Shown here one piece after another: positions 24,557 through 33,900 of a stretch of DNA of 44,400 nt. Under the pieces are notes generated by a model that saw only the letters and a program-made list of their open reading frames with translations, was not told the DNA's origin and did not search any database. Made by a program: the position numbers and the translations under genes. The first letter of the stretch is position 1, and each line of letters starts with the position of its first letter. Source of the DNA: Pseudomonadales bacterium (GTDB lineage Bacteria > Pseudomonadota > Gammaproteobacteria > Pseudomonadales > Azotimanducaceae); the NCBI GenBank assembly GCA_019090615.1, contig JAHRVQ010000056.1, positions 1-44,400 on the forward strand, in the 5' to 3' direction.

Positions 24557-26657
24557 CGGTCAGAACCTTTGTCTTCGCTCCGGCGGTTCTATCCGCTCCG
24601 GCGGTTCTATCCGCTCCGGCGGCAAGTTCCGCATCACCAATGCGCGCCATCGCCAAACGCATAAATACTAATTGTTGTTGTATCCCTGCTTGTTGCCGGT
24701 CTATGTTTTGTCGCAATTGCAGCCGGAGTGCATTGCCAGTTTTTTCTAGTGCGCGATCAGTGTTAGCCATCACCAGCTCAGTATGGGCCAACATATCTGC
24801 TATCCGACCACCAATACTATCTTGTTGGCCCAATATCGCGGCCGCTGTTTCGATTCGTTGTACTCTTGCTCGGGCCGCATTCAGGGGGTCACTCATCATC
24901 AAAATTTTGTTTTGGCGCTGTTGCGCACGGACCGGAATGGCATCATAAATTTCATACTGAATTCGACCGCGTAATCTGGCCAGGCGGACAAATATTTCTT
25001 CGCCGGCATGAATTAGATTCGCCATGCCTTCCAGCTTATCCAGCTGTCTTAAAGTCGCCTGTTCTTCGAGAGTCGCAAGGTCCTCAATCCCACTGCCGAA
25101 ACGTCGCGATACCAGCACCTCAGAAAACGCGTTAGTCTGATCTCCATATTCAGTCATTTGCGCTTCTATTTTGTCCAGCAACCGCGAATAATGTTTGTTT
25201 TTAACCTGTCTTGCTGCCTGTTGAATTCGACGTTGTTGCTCCTTATCAACATCCACCAGAATACCCAACTCGGCACGTTTACGCTGTAACAGGTCATTCG
25301 CCCCATTAATCCGTTGCCAGGTATCCAGTAGCCGCTGGCTATCGCTATTAGCAAACCAGCCTGCCCAATCGCTGCGACCAAAAACTACTTGTTGCTGCGC
25401 AGCCAATTCTGGCTGAATAGCCTCAAGCGTTATTAGTCTTTCCACTACACTTGCAACGGTGGATGAATTTAACCTTTGCAATGATTCATCAAGTGACTCA
25501 CTTCGTTGCTCTAACTGTTGCGTTGCCTGCCAATAATTGGCGTATGCCTGCTCCTTTTCCTGTATTTGCTCGAGCGCATAGCACAGCCCTGGCAGCGCAT
25601 TATTCACTTCTGGATGATGTGGAAATTCAGCGATCAAAAAACGCCATAATTTCACTGCCTGGTTGTAGTCCTGCTGTTCCATCGATAAGTTTGCCAACGT
25701 TACCAATGCTGTCGGGCCATATTGACCGGTAGAAGTCACCCCCAACAACCATTCCCTTACGGCACCATAGTCTTGTCGCTCGATACCGATAGCAGCCAGC
25801 GCAATCCTACTACGCTCGGCGATAGAAAGTTGCTCCAGTGTTTTTGCCGGTTGTTCCACTAGCTGCACCAATATTTGTCTGGCTCGGTTAACCTGACCTG
25901 TGGCATTGAGGCTAACGGCTAAATTGAAACGACCGTAATAATTTAAAATATTATCAATTTCAAATTGCTGCAACAGGTTGTCGGCCCGGTCAAAATTCAA
26001 CTTTAGCCGTGCAAGTTCAGCTTGCAGATATAATCCTTGAACACTATTCAATTGCGAGGAGTTAGGATCTAGCTGCCCAAGTGAGCTTTCAAAGCGGGCC
26101 CACTGATGACGACGGTAGGCCCCTTTTGCCAACAAAAAATGTAACTGTTGATAGTCTGCCGGCAGCAAGGTTTGCTCGTTTATAGTCTTCAATACCGCTA
26201 ATGCCAGTTGATCCAGGCCTAATTCTAACGCCGCATTGGCCTTGGCGAGACGCAATGTCTTTAGATCCAGTGGCACGTTTTCAACGGATTTAATAACCGC
26301 CAATTGCATCTCTGATAAACGATGCTCGTAATAAAGCGCAACAGAATATGTCTCTGCCGGTAAGTCCTGATAATGCTTATAAAGCACATGACCCATCGCC
26401 AATTTTTCAACAAACGCAATTCGGGCCTCTTGCTTCAGGCGTAGTTGCTTTAAAAGCGCCACATCTGAACTTTCTGAATTCGAACTATCTGAATTCGAAC
26501 TATCTGAACTCAAGGGCAATGCAATCACATCAGTATTGCTCGAAAAAATACCAGTCAATATACCGGCAGATACATCGCTAAATAACCCAGCGCCGATCAA
26601 CATCAGCGGCAGCGCTTTATACCAGACTCGAGCTTTTTTGCGCATCATAAAATTCAC
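24546..26657 (-). CDS. Exported TPR/coiled-coil protein (703 aa)
   Basis: A signal-anchor or signal peptide near MRKKARVWYKALPLMLIGAG is followed by a Ser/Asn-rich tract and TPR-like repeats in the first half (ARIAFVEKLAMGHVLYKHYQ, ALVTLANLSMEQQDYNQAV). The second half is a long Gln/Arg/Glu-rich helical region likely to form a coiled coil. The start is a GTG at 26657, with ATGs at 26648 and 26645 in frame; none has a clear ribosome site. Two in-frame tandem repeats, one near each end, may vary in length between strains. It overlaps the next gene by 11 bp. Confidence 0.75.
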   Translation of the reverse strand: MNFMMRKKARVWYKALPLMLIGAGLFSDVSAGILTGIFSSNTDVIALPLSSDSSNSDSSNSESSDVALLKQLRLKQEARIAFVEKLAMGHVLYKHYQDLPAETYSVALYYEHRLSEMQLAVIKSVENVPLDLKTLRLAKANAALELGLDQLALAVLKTINEQTLLPADYQQLHFLLAKGAYRRHQWARFESSLGQLDPNSSQLNSVQGLYLQAELARLKLNFDRADNLLQQFEIDNILNYYGRFNLAVSLNATGQVNRARQILVQLVEQPAKTLEQLSIAERSRIALAAIGIERQDYGAVREWLLGVTSTGQYGPTALVTLANLSMEQQDYNQAVKLWRFLIAEFPHHPEVNNALPGLCYALEQIQEKEQAYANYWQATQQLEQRSESLDESLQRLNSSTVASVVERLITLEAIQPELAAQQQVVFGRSDWAGWFANSDSQRLLDTWQRINGANDLLQRKRAELGILVDVDKEQQRRIQQAARQVKNKHYSRLLDKIEAQMTEYGDQTNAFSEVLVSRRFGSGIEDLATLEEQATLRQLDKLEGMANLIHAGEEIFVRLARLRGRIQYEIYDAIPVRAQQRQNKILMMSDPLNAARARVQRIETAAAILGQQDSIGGRIADMLAHTELVMANTDRALEKTGNALRLQLRQNIDRQQAGIQQQLVFMRLAMARIGDAELAAGADRTAGADRTAGAKTKVLTDER
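24577..24622. repeat. 18-bp in-frame tandem repeat, 2.6 copies
   Basis: gctccggcggttctatcc repeated; on the minus strand it encodes AGADRT-AGADRT-AGA near the C terminus of the 703-residue TPR protein. Confidence 0.85.
26473..26511. repeat. 15-bp in-frame tandem repeat, 2.6 copies
   Basis: tctgaattcgaacta repeated; encodes a Ser/Asn/Asp/Glu tract just after the signal region of the 703-residue TPR protein. Confidence 0.85.
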
Positions 26658-26662
26658 GGCAA

Positions 26663-27301
26663 TTAATAGACGCTGGCAGTGAATTCTGGTTGCTGGCTTG
26701 CGGCTGAGTCTTTGATGCTCAATTCAACATAAACAGGCTCAAACGACTGTTCAAAGTTTGCTGTAACAGCGCGTTTATAATCCCGCTCATGCGGGCCTTC
26801 ACCGAGGAATATTGCTGTTAGTTCATTTTCTCCCTGGCGCGCATTACCCATATATAGGCGCTGTACACCGCCTCGATATAACGCATTCATCTGCCTACGA
26901 GTATACAGATGATGCGCCACCTGCTTGCCGTTTAGCAGTAGTTTTACGCCATCCAGGCGAAACAACTCACCCACATCCAGGGAAAGATAAACAGCCACGC
27001 GTGAACTTGCTGGATAAAGTAAATCTTCTTCCAGAATCACAAGCTCCGTGTTTAGCGCCATTAATGCAGCCTCAAGGCCCTCTATTTCAATTTCTTCGTG
27101 AATTTCTTCGTCAATTTCTTCGCCAACTTGCGTTTTATTCTCTTCATCTGCAGACGAGCCTGTCATAACAGGGTCGCCAACTATTCTATCTGGACTATCG
27201 TTCATTGACTCAGCCTGTGCCCAGCCCAGCCCGTGAAGCAGAGCAGCTAACAATAACAAGCTTGCTAGTTTACGAATTATTTTGTACCTGACTGGCTGCA
27301 T
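26663..27301 (-). CDS. Exported protein of unknown function in motor operon
   Basis: 212 residues with a signal peptide (KLASLLLLAALLHGLGWAQA), an acidic EEI/EEIH repeat, and a C-terminal beta-rich part with VAVYLSLDVGELFRLDGVKL and ENELTAIFLGEG. The pattern may be a small beta-sandwich domain binding a polymer or partner. The ATG has aagg 8 nt upstream, overlapping the TlpA stop region. I know of no named family. Its position between the thioredoxin and the TPR genes suggests a periplasmic link between the two parts of the operon. Confidence 0.65.
   Translation of the reverse strand: MQPVRYKIIRKLASLLLLAALLHGLGWAQAESMNDSPDRIVGDPVMTGSSADEENKTQVGEEIDEEIHEEIEIEGLEAALMALNTELVILEEDLLYPASSRVAVYLSLDVGELFRLDGVKLLLNGKQVAHHLYTRRQMNALYRGGVQRLYMGNARQGENELTAIFLGEGPHERDYKRAVTANFEQSFEPVYVELSIKDSAASQQPEFTASVY
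27089..27124. repeat. 12-bp in-frame tandem repeat, 3 copies
   Basis: aatttcttcgt(g/c) repeated three times with single-base differences. It encodes GEEI-DEEI-HEEI in the 212-residue exported protein. Confidence 0.85.
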
Positions 27302-27303
27302 AA

Positions 27304-27813
27304 CTAACGCCTTAGCAAAGCTTTTATTTGATCAACATATTCATTTTCATCGCCGGGCTTAAACCCCTTGTGTATAAAAGTAACCAGTCCGTCTCGGTCA
27401 ACCAGTACCGTAAAAGGCATAGATTTTAAATCGTAAGTCTCACTGACTACTTGCGCCTCATCAAATAATAACGGGAAGCTGAGGTCTAACCGGCGAGCCA
27501 GTTTATGCGCTCGGGTAACTTGTTCTTCAATATTGACACCAAGTACCACGAACCCGACAGCGCTATATCGTTGATATAAACGATCAAGTATTGGCATTTC
27601 CTGCCGACAGGGGCCACACCAGCTGGCCCAGAAATTAATCAATACAACCTTGCCGCGATAGTCCTGCAGGCGTATATTTTCCCCTGCCAGGCTTCGCAGT
27701 GTAAAATCTGGTGCCGAATCGTTCAATTCAATTGCCAGCGCCTTTACCGGCACTAACATGGCCAGGCTAATCAGCACTATGCAGCCAACAACTTTTAATT
27801 TCCTGTATTTCAT
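27304..27813 (-). CDS. TlpA/ResA-like periplasmic thioredoxin
   Basis: A 169-residue protein with an N-terminal signal or anchor (VGCIVLISLAMLVPVKALA) and a thioredoxin fold of the AhpC-TSA/redoxin kind: APDFTLRSLAGE, then WCGPC with Cys66 and Cys69, and the cis-Pro region MPFTVLVDRDG. Such proteins reduce disulfides in the periplasm, for example apo-cytochrome c or copper-site cysteines. The likely clients here are CXXCH proteins or the DUF4266 CxC tail. It lies 43 bp after apbE and 2 bp before the next gene. Confidence 0.9.
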   Translation of the reverse strand: MKYRKLKVVGCIVLISLAMLVPVKALAIELNDSAPDFTLRSLAGENIRLQDYRGKVVLINFWASWCGPCRQEMPILDRLYQRYSAVGFVVLGVNIEEQVTRAHKLARRLDLSFPLLFDEAQVVSETYDLKSMPFTVLVDRDGLVTFIHKGFKPGDENEYVDQIKALLRR

Positions 27814-27856
27814 ATCAATACCACTTAATAAATAGCCTTATAATACTTGTTGGCGG

Positions 27857-28945
27857 TCACCTGCCTGTCATTTCCATAAGACTGTCGGAGGTATACATCT
27901 TGCCTCGGTGATCAATAATAATGGCATCTACTTCCTGCATCGCATTGATCATCCGCAGACCCTTCTCTACCCCCATTACAAACACGCTAGTAGACAAAGC
28001 ATCAGTTTTTGTCGCATTAGCAGCTAAAATAGTCACACTACGCACCGCGCGCGCAGCATCGCCATTAGCCGGGTTTATAATGTGGTGGTAGCGAATACCG
28101 TTGGTTTCAAAATATCGCTCATAATCTCCAGATGTTGACACAGAAATGTCCAGCAGCGGCAATATAGCCACCATTTCAGCATCATTTCTCGGATCACGAA
28201 TACCCACCATCCATGGCTCACCATCACGATCGCCGATTATACGACTATCACCGCCAGCTGAGACTATCGCTTGCTTAATGTCGAGCTGTTGCAGAATTTC
28301 TATACTACGATCAACCGCGTGTCCTTTGGCTATGCCACCAAGGTCAACGTACACGCCATCCATCCTATAGCGCACCAAATTAGCAGCCGGGTCAAGCTGG
28401 ACATGCCGATAGTCGATGGCCTGAATCGCTGCCCGCCGGGCCTTGTCATCTGGTCGAATTTTATGCCGATAATCGTACAACCGACCCACAGAGGCATAGG
28501 TGATATCAAATGCACCATCTGTTAACCTGGAATACTCGTACGCTTTCAAAAGAAGATCATATAACTCTTCACTAATCAGAACAGGCTCTTTTGAGGCCTC
28601 CATATTGAGTTTATATAGCTGACTAACGGGATTGGATGGGCTCATCAATGTATCTATACGGCGCATCTCCTGCATCACCGCAGCAATAGCTTCACAGGCC
28701 AAAGCTTGGTCTTTATGCGAAAGTTCAACCCTCACTTCAGTGCCCATTATGGATTGGCTGGCACCATACCAATTTGAACTTTCCGTTCGACTAAGTTCGG
28801 CACAGGTCGCTGTATCTGCGATGGCGTTGCCACCAAAAAAGACCAATATAAAGATCAACGGCAACATTAAAAAAGAGGTCAAGGAAAACTTTAACAAAAA
28901 TTGCAGAATCAGCAGCGAGCTTTTAGCGGATTTATCTCGCAGCAA
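27857..28945 (-). CDS. apbE: FAD:protein FMN transferase (ApbE)
   Basis: A 362-residue exported flavin transferase that moves FMN from FAD to Ser/Thr in D-x-x-[ST]-G-A-[ST] motifs of extracytoplasmic proteins. Motifs visible: SIMGTEVRVEL at the mature start, YVDLGGIAKGHAVDR, VSAGGDSRI, SVSTSGDYERYF, YHHIINPANG and TKTDALST, which carries the Mg-binding Asp/Thr. The open frame begins at TTG 28945 with a strong GAGGT 8 nt before; a shorter signal starts at ATG 28867 but has no ribosome site. Two codons before the TTG frame an ATG-AGG is closed by TAG. It is the first gene of the operon, with CRP-like sites upstream. No flavin target lies in its own operon; the best candidate is the DUF3570 protein. 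Confidence 0.92.
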   Translation of the reverse strand: MLRDKSAKSSLLILQFLLKFSLTSFLMLPLIFILVFFGGNAIADTATCAELSRTESSNWYGASQSIMGTEVRVELSHKDQALACEAIAAVMQEMRRIDTLMSPSNPVSQLYKLNMEASKEPVLISEELYDLLLKAYEYSRLTDGAFDITYASVGRLYDYRHKIRPDDKARRAAIQAIDYRHVQLDPAANLVRYRMDGVYVDLGGIAKGHAVDRSIEILQQLDIKQAIVSAGGDSRIIGDRDGEPWMVGIRDPRNDAEMVAILPLLDISVSTSGDYERYFETNGIRYHHIINPANGDAARAVRSVTILAANATKTDALSTSVFVMGVEKGLRMINAMQEVDAIIIDHRGKMYTSDSLMEMTGR

Positions 28946-29591
28946 CTGAACCTACCTCATACTTCGTTATTGTTTCCTTAATGATAATAATCAGCAGCAA
29001 GATTGCCACATGGATTACTTATTCTGTGAGCAGCTTCATGGCAAATTTGTGACCTGAAGCACATTCGTGCTAACTAACCAAATAAGCCCCCACACAGGAC
29101 GTATAAAACCCCCTCCCCCAAACCTTAACCTGGTAACTCAAACCTGGCTTTTACGCCGCACGCCTAAATCTCCATTTCAGGACACCCAGTCAAGGGATCA
29201 TTTATCCATAAATTCATTCATTGTTAACAACATCCACAGCATTCCAATTTCTAAATGCCTGATTAGATGACGAGATTTTTCGCCGCCGGTTGCAGTCCTG
29301 CTACACCATCTATGCCAATGCAATGTTTAATCAAAATGGAACAAAAAATTTCCGCTTAATCACTTACCCTGTATCAGGGATTAGCTAGCATCGTCTACAC
29401 TAAGATCTGAGTAAGGGCATGAAACATACCCTTCAGTCGTAATGGCCCTAATGACCGCACTGGATATAGCAAAACGCCATTAACCGAAGCTTGTACTCAT
29501 TAAACATCATCAATGATCACACCAGCCCAGCTAACGCAGTTTCAGTCCGACGCAGTAAAGGGACCGAAAGACAGTACGAGTAAGAACCGCT
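28946..29591. other. Intergenic region with divergent promoters
   Basis: 646 bp between apbE (minus) and the HD-GYP-like gene (plus), with no convincing ORF. It holds two CRP-like sites at 29025-29040 and 29048-29063 near the apbE side. On the other side are two short inverted repeats, ccctg-tat-caggg (29367-29379) and aaggg-N11-ccctt (29413-29433), which could be operators or leader stems for the HD gene. Confidence 0.5.
29025..29063. promoter_or_regulatory. Two CRP-like sites upstream of apbE operon
   Basis: TGTGA-N6-TCATG at 29025-29040 and TGTGA-N6-GCACA at 29048-29063 (9 of 10 consensus bases), centres 23 bp apart. They lie about 80-120 bp before the apbE start, as expected for class I activation. 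The better site is less perfect than the one at 7725. Confidence 0.4.
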
Positions 29592-30758
29592 ATGAACGAC
29601 ATAAACCAGCTCATTAATGATATTGACGCCAGTTTTCTGGATGATTTTGCAGAAACTATTAATGCCGAACTCGACGCCATTGAAACCGCCTTGATGAGCT
29701 TACAAACCACAGCAAACAATCATCGACCGCTTGAATTAACGATTAAATCAATCAACAATATACAAGTGGCCTGTCGACTCATATTCATGGACCCGCTGCT
29801 TAATTTTGTCAACGGCATTGAAGGCCTGCTACGCTCGATACACACTCAGAAAATCCACCCAACAGAGTCATTAACCGAGCTACTGCTTATTGCGTTTGAC
29901 GAAATACGTGCCGCCAAAGACGACCTGATACTTAGACAAACCATGGACACCACTCTTTTAGGCGATTTCCAGCAGCGTATAGTGATGCTGGCCGCGTTGT
30001 CACCTAAAGCATTGGATGCAGCAGCGAAAACCTTAATTCCGGAATTTTCCAGTCGTGTCCATCAGGACCTGGTATTTGTCACCCATGAAGTAAACCCCCA
30101 CTATGACAAGGAGAATCAAGTAGCAAACCCAGAGCCCACAGCCACATTAATCCAACCTTTGAGAGCGGCCGAAACATCTACAAAGGAAGATCTATCCTTT
30201 TTCCAGGATATTGCTGAATCCATTGAAAGCACCTCTGAGTTGATAGCCAACCGCTCTTATAAATCAATCGCTATTTGCGGTCTAATTAATAACTATCTCA
30301 AGGACCCCGTCAACCAGGACCAGCTATCCATGGCAGTCTATGCCCACGATATGGCCATGGCATTTCTACCGGACAGCCTAATATACAAACGAACTAAATA
30401 TACCTCTGAAGAAAGAATGACATTGGAACAGCACCCGATTCAAGCCTATGGAATATTATCCCGCTTACCACGCTGGCAGACCGCAGCAAATATTATCCTG
30501 CAACACCATGAACGTTATGACGGCAGCGGCTACCCTAATGCACTGCAAGGTGACCAGATATCTACCGGGGCTAAAATTCTGGCCATTGCAGACGCTTATC
30601 TCGCCTTGACCAACAAGCGTGCCGATAGACAATTTAAGAAATCTACCAATCGAGCAATTTCTGAAATTAACAAATATAACGGCACTCAGTTTGATCCGTT
30701 AATACTGGATAGCTTCAATAATGCACTAGAGGCACTACGGAAGAAAAACACTAAATAA
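29592..30758 (+). CDS. Degenerate HPt / HD-GYP-like regulatory protein
   Basis: 388 residues, cytoplasmic, with no signal. The first 110 or so look like an Hpt four-helix bundle, but the phosphorylated His is missing: LTIKSINN stands where HTIKG would be. The C-terminal half (about 225-380) has HD-GYP features: AHDMAMAFLP for the first His-Asp, EQHPIQAYGIL, HHERYDGSGYP and ILAIADAYLALT followed by QFDP at the end. The usual HDIGK is changed (HDMAMA), so c-di-GMP hydrolysis is uncertain. It may sense or degrade c-di-GMP and regulate the neighbouring surface genes. Transcribed alone and convergent with the OmpA-barrel gene. Confidence 0.75.
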   Translation: MNDINQLINDIDASFLDDFAETINAELDAIETALMSLQTTANNHRPLELTIKSINNIQVACRLIFMDPLLNFVNGIEGLLRSIHTQKIHPTESLTELLLIAFDEIRAAKDDLILRQTMDTTLLGDFQQRIVMLAALSPKALDAAAKTLIPEFSSRVHQDLVFVTHEVNPHYDKENQVANPEPTATLIQPLRAAETSTKEDLSFFQDIAESIESTSELIANRSYKSIAICGLINNYLKDPVNQDQLSMAVYAHDMAMAFLPDSLIYKRTKYTSEERMTLEQHPIQAYGILSRLPRWQTAANIILQHHERYDGSGYPNALQGDQISTGAKILAIADAYLALTNKRADRQFKKSTNRAISEINKYNGTQFDPLILDSFNNALEALRKKNTK

Positions 30759-30971
30759 TCTGTGGACACCAAACCCATTCCAGCTATAAATTGATTTTGA
30801 CCGTTAAATCTCCTCTGCTAGACGAGCCCTACTCAATAAGCCTAAATCATCTATTACCTATCAGGCTCGAACCTGCTATGCGCTATACCAGAATGTCAGC
30901 TGACCTGACTCCATCTTTTCCACAGCTTCCCTAAACCGTGCATATGCCAAATATAGATTTACAGCATGTGG

Positions 30972-33900
30972 TTATTGTTTATACAATAAATTAACAAACC
31001 AACCCTGAGAATCGAAATCTAGCACTCTAAGGTCGGCATTAAAATCTGTGAAATTATATCCCACACCCAATTTTATGCCGTTGCCCAGATGCCGCTCGAT
31101 TCCGGCCAGATAACCCTGTCGGCGATCGTTAGCTTCAACCACTTCAAGCCAGCGATATTCCGCCAGCGCATCCCAGGTTTCAATCAAATGATAACGGATG
31201 CGAAAAATGCCAAGTTGAGTTTTAGTGTCAAAAAAACTGCCCGCATCTCGATCGATACGCAGCGAAGCTTGTTTGTAGGCCAGCTTTGCGCCTAATTCAA
31301 AATGCTGATTCCATTCATACACGGCCTCCAGAGAAACCACATGCGACTTTTCATCAAATTGCGACGCGCCAAATTGCTGCAATGGATCCAGGTCATATAA
31401 ATAAGAATATACGCCTAGGATATTTAGCTGGTTAGCCAGCACCGGTCGATAGGCAAAACCCAGATCCGCTTCGGCAAAACGTGCCTGCGTTTGACCCTGA
31501 GTAGCAAGATCAGTAATTGAATAATCGATCTTTCCTAACAACGACCATTCGTTAGATAAAGTAAGCGAATATCTATTAGTAGTCACCCATTGTTGGTTTT
31601 CATCTTCACGATATTCGAGTCTATTCACCAGCTCATAAGCGGTTTTTTTGAGCCGCGAAGTCACACTATAGGCATTTCGATCGAGACGATCATCGGCCAC
31701 CTCAGTAGAGCCAGCAAACATTTCGAAATCGGTACTCCAGCCAGGTCGAAGTAAATAACTTAAGCCATAACTATTGCCGCGCTGTTGATCACTATTGTTC
31801 ACATCAAATCGGTGCTCCTGATAAACACTGATTTTATCTGTTAGCTGAGTGCTCTGCCCTATGGTTATACCGCGCTTAACCACACTTTGGCTGGTAGTAA
31901 TATAGTTAAGGTACAAATGACTATTTTCTTTAGCCCGATAAGAGGCACCAAGCCGCGCACCGTCCGCGCCATCGGCGGTAAAATATTCTCCATTTAAACT
32001 AAATTTGGAATTGGCACGAAAATCAAACCCTATACCATAGAGATCCTCTGCCAAATTATCCGTCGCTACCCGCTCGGTCACCAGTGACGCATCATCATCC
32101 GAACCTAACTGATGCTGACTACTAATATGCCAAAACAGTCGTTGATCGTATTGATAGGCAAGTTTAACGCCGATTATATCTGCCTGCGATTCACCACTAG
32201 CGGTCAGCCCATCTTTATCGCCAACAGTTTTAACTTGTCGATGCTGATATTCCGTAGATATCTGAATAGCATCATTTATATTATAATCAGCCTGTAGGCC
32301 GATTTTGGTACTTTTCTGCCCTGAGAATTGATCACTACTAAACCGCCAACTGACATTCAGGTTTTCGCTTGGATGAATATCTCCTTCGACGCCGTAGTTA
32401 ATTCTGCCATCTTCATCATCATCCAGCCCGTATTGCAAAGAATCGTAACCTGCATCCAAATTTCTATACCAGGCACCGATATTTCCACCAAATCGCTGCC
32501 GACTAATATCCGCCAGATCTACAACCGCATTAACAACAATTGCTGTGCCATCAATTTCTGCAGCATCCCCTTGCAAACCATCCACTGCGCGACTATTTTG
32601 CCGCTGGTAGGATAAACCACCATCAACGGACAAACGCGAGGTTATATTTTGCCGCGCGTCTGTTTGTCCGGCTTCAATATTAATGTAACTGCTTTTACTG
32701 GCCTTTAAAGTTAAATCCAACGCCCGATTCATATAATCAACGTCACCATTTTGCTCCTGGATATAACTTGCCCCCAGGCCAACATGTTTATTATACCAAC
32801 GTTTAAGTCGCAGCCCTCCCGTAACACGTTTATCAGCCGCACTGATTTTTGGCACATATTCATAATCAACGGTCAAAACAACGCGATCGCCTTCCAGCGG
32901 CGTGTCGCGAATAATGGTAAGCAGGGTTTTGTTGGCATGGCTGCTTAACGGTCGATGGAGGATAATCCGTCCCTGAAATTCATCAATTTCATAGTCGCGC
33001 CCTTCTATCAGATCGGTTTGCTGGCGAATTCGCAAAGAGTCACGTTCGCGGACTACTACACTCACCTTCGCGCTGCCAAGTACCAGATCCTGCTGCGAAA
33101 GATAATAAAGACTACCGCCCGTACCTTCCAGTTCATCATGTCCTGCAAGTGCATCAGGTTGTGCAATAAATGCTTTAAGGGTGGCTACCTGATCACCAAA
33201 CAAGGTCAAATCACCGCTACGCAAATCAAGTTTAGCGCCATATAAACCGCGTCTGAAGGTGGCTAATTCAGTGCCGCTAAAACTTGAATTATAATTGCCC
33301 CAGAGTACTGACGATTGATCCCAGTCCAACCGAAGATAAAATTTTCCCTGGCTATCTACATCACGGCTAATGGTCGAATCATCGCCATAGACTGGGTAAT
33401 ATCGATCTGGATCTATGCGTTTGAATAACTTCCCTGGCTCACGCCGATCAAGATCCTTAAATATGTCTGCTATATCATCTTCACCCGTATCCAGTTGAGC
33501 GGTTAATAAATACTTGCCTTTTACTTTGCCTTTCAGGTAAAACGCAACTCGACCATCAACAAATAATTCGTCATCAAAGCCGTCTGTTTGCTGCGACGAT
33601 TCAAGCCCACCACTGATGCTGTTCTTACCTACCGTTAAATCTGCAAGGCCTAGCATAAAAAAGTAATTCTCCGCCATCGAACTTGTCAGCACGGTTTCGA
33701 ATAACGTGGCGGCATTGGCCTCTACAATAGTAACGGCCAACTTATGTTCGCCGGTGGGTAACTGACGCTCTATCGTTAATGAACCGCTGGCGGGCACCGG
33801 ATAACTATGCCCATCCAGTATAAACCAGCCGCCAACCGGCAGTTGACGGGCGTTAACTGTGACCAGGCCACCCGGCAAATTAAAATTGTTAAATTTAAGG

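Noticed and set aside
29067-29270. 67-codon open frame on the plus strand
   Set aside because: Covers CRP-like sequence and C-rich non-coding DNA, with no recognisable product.
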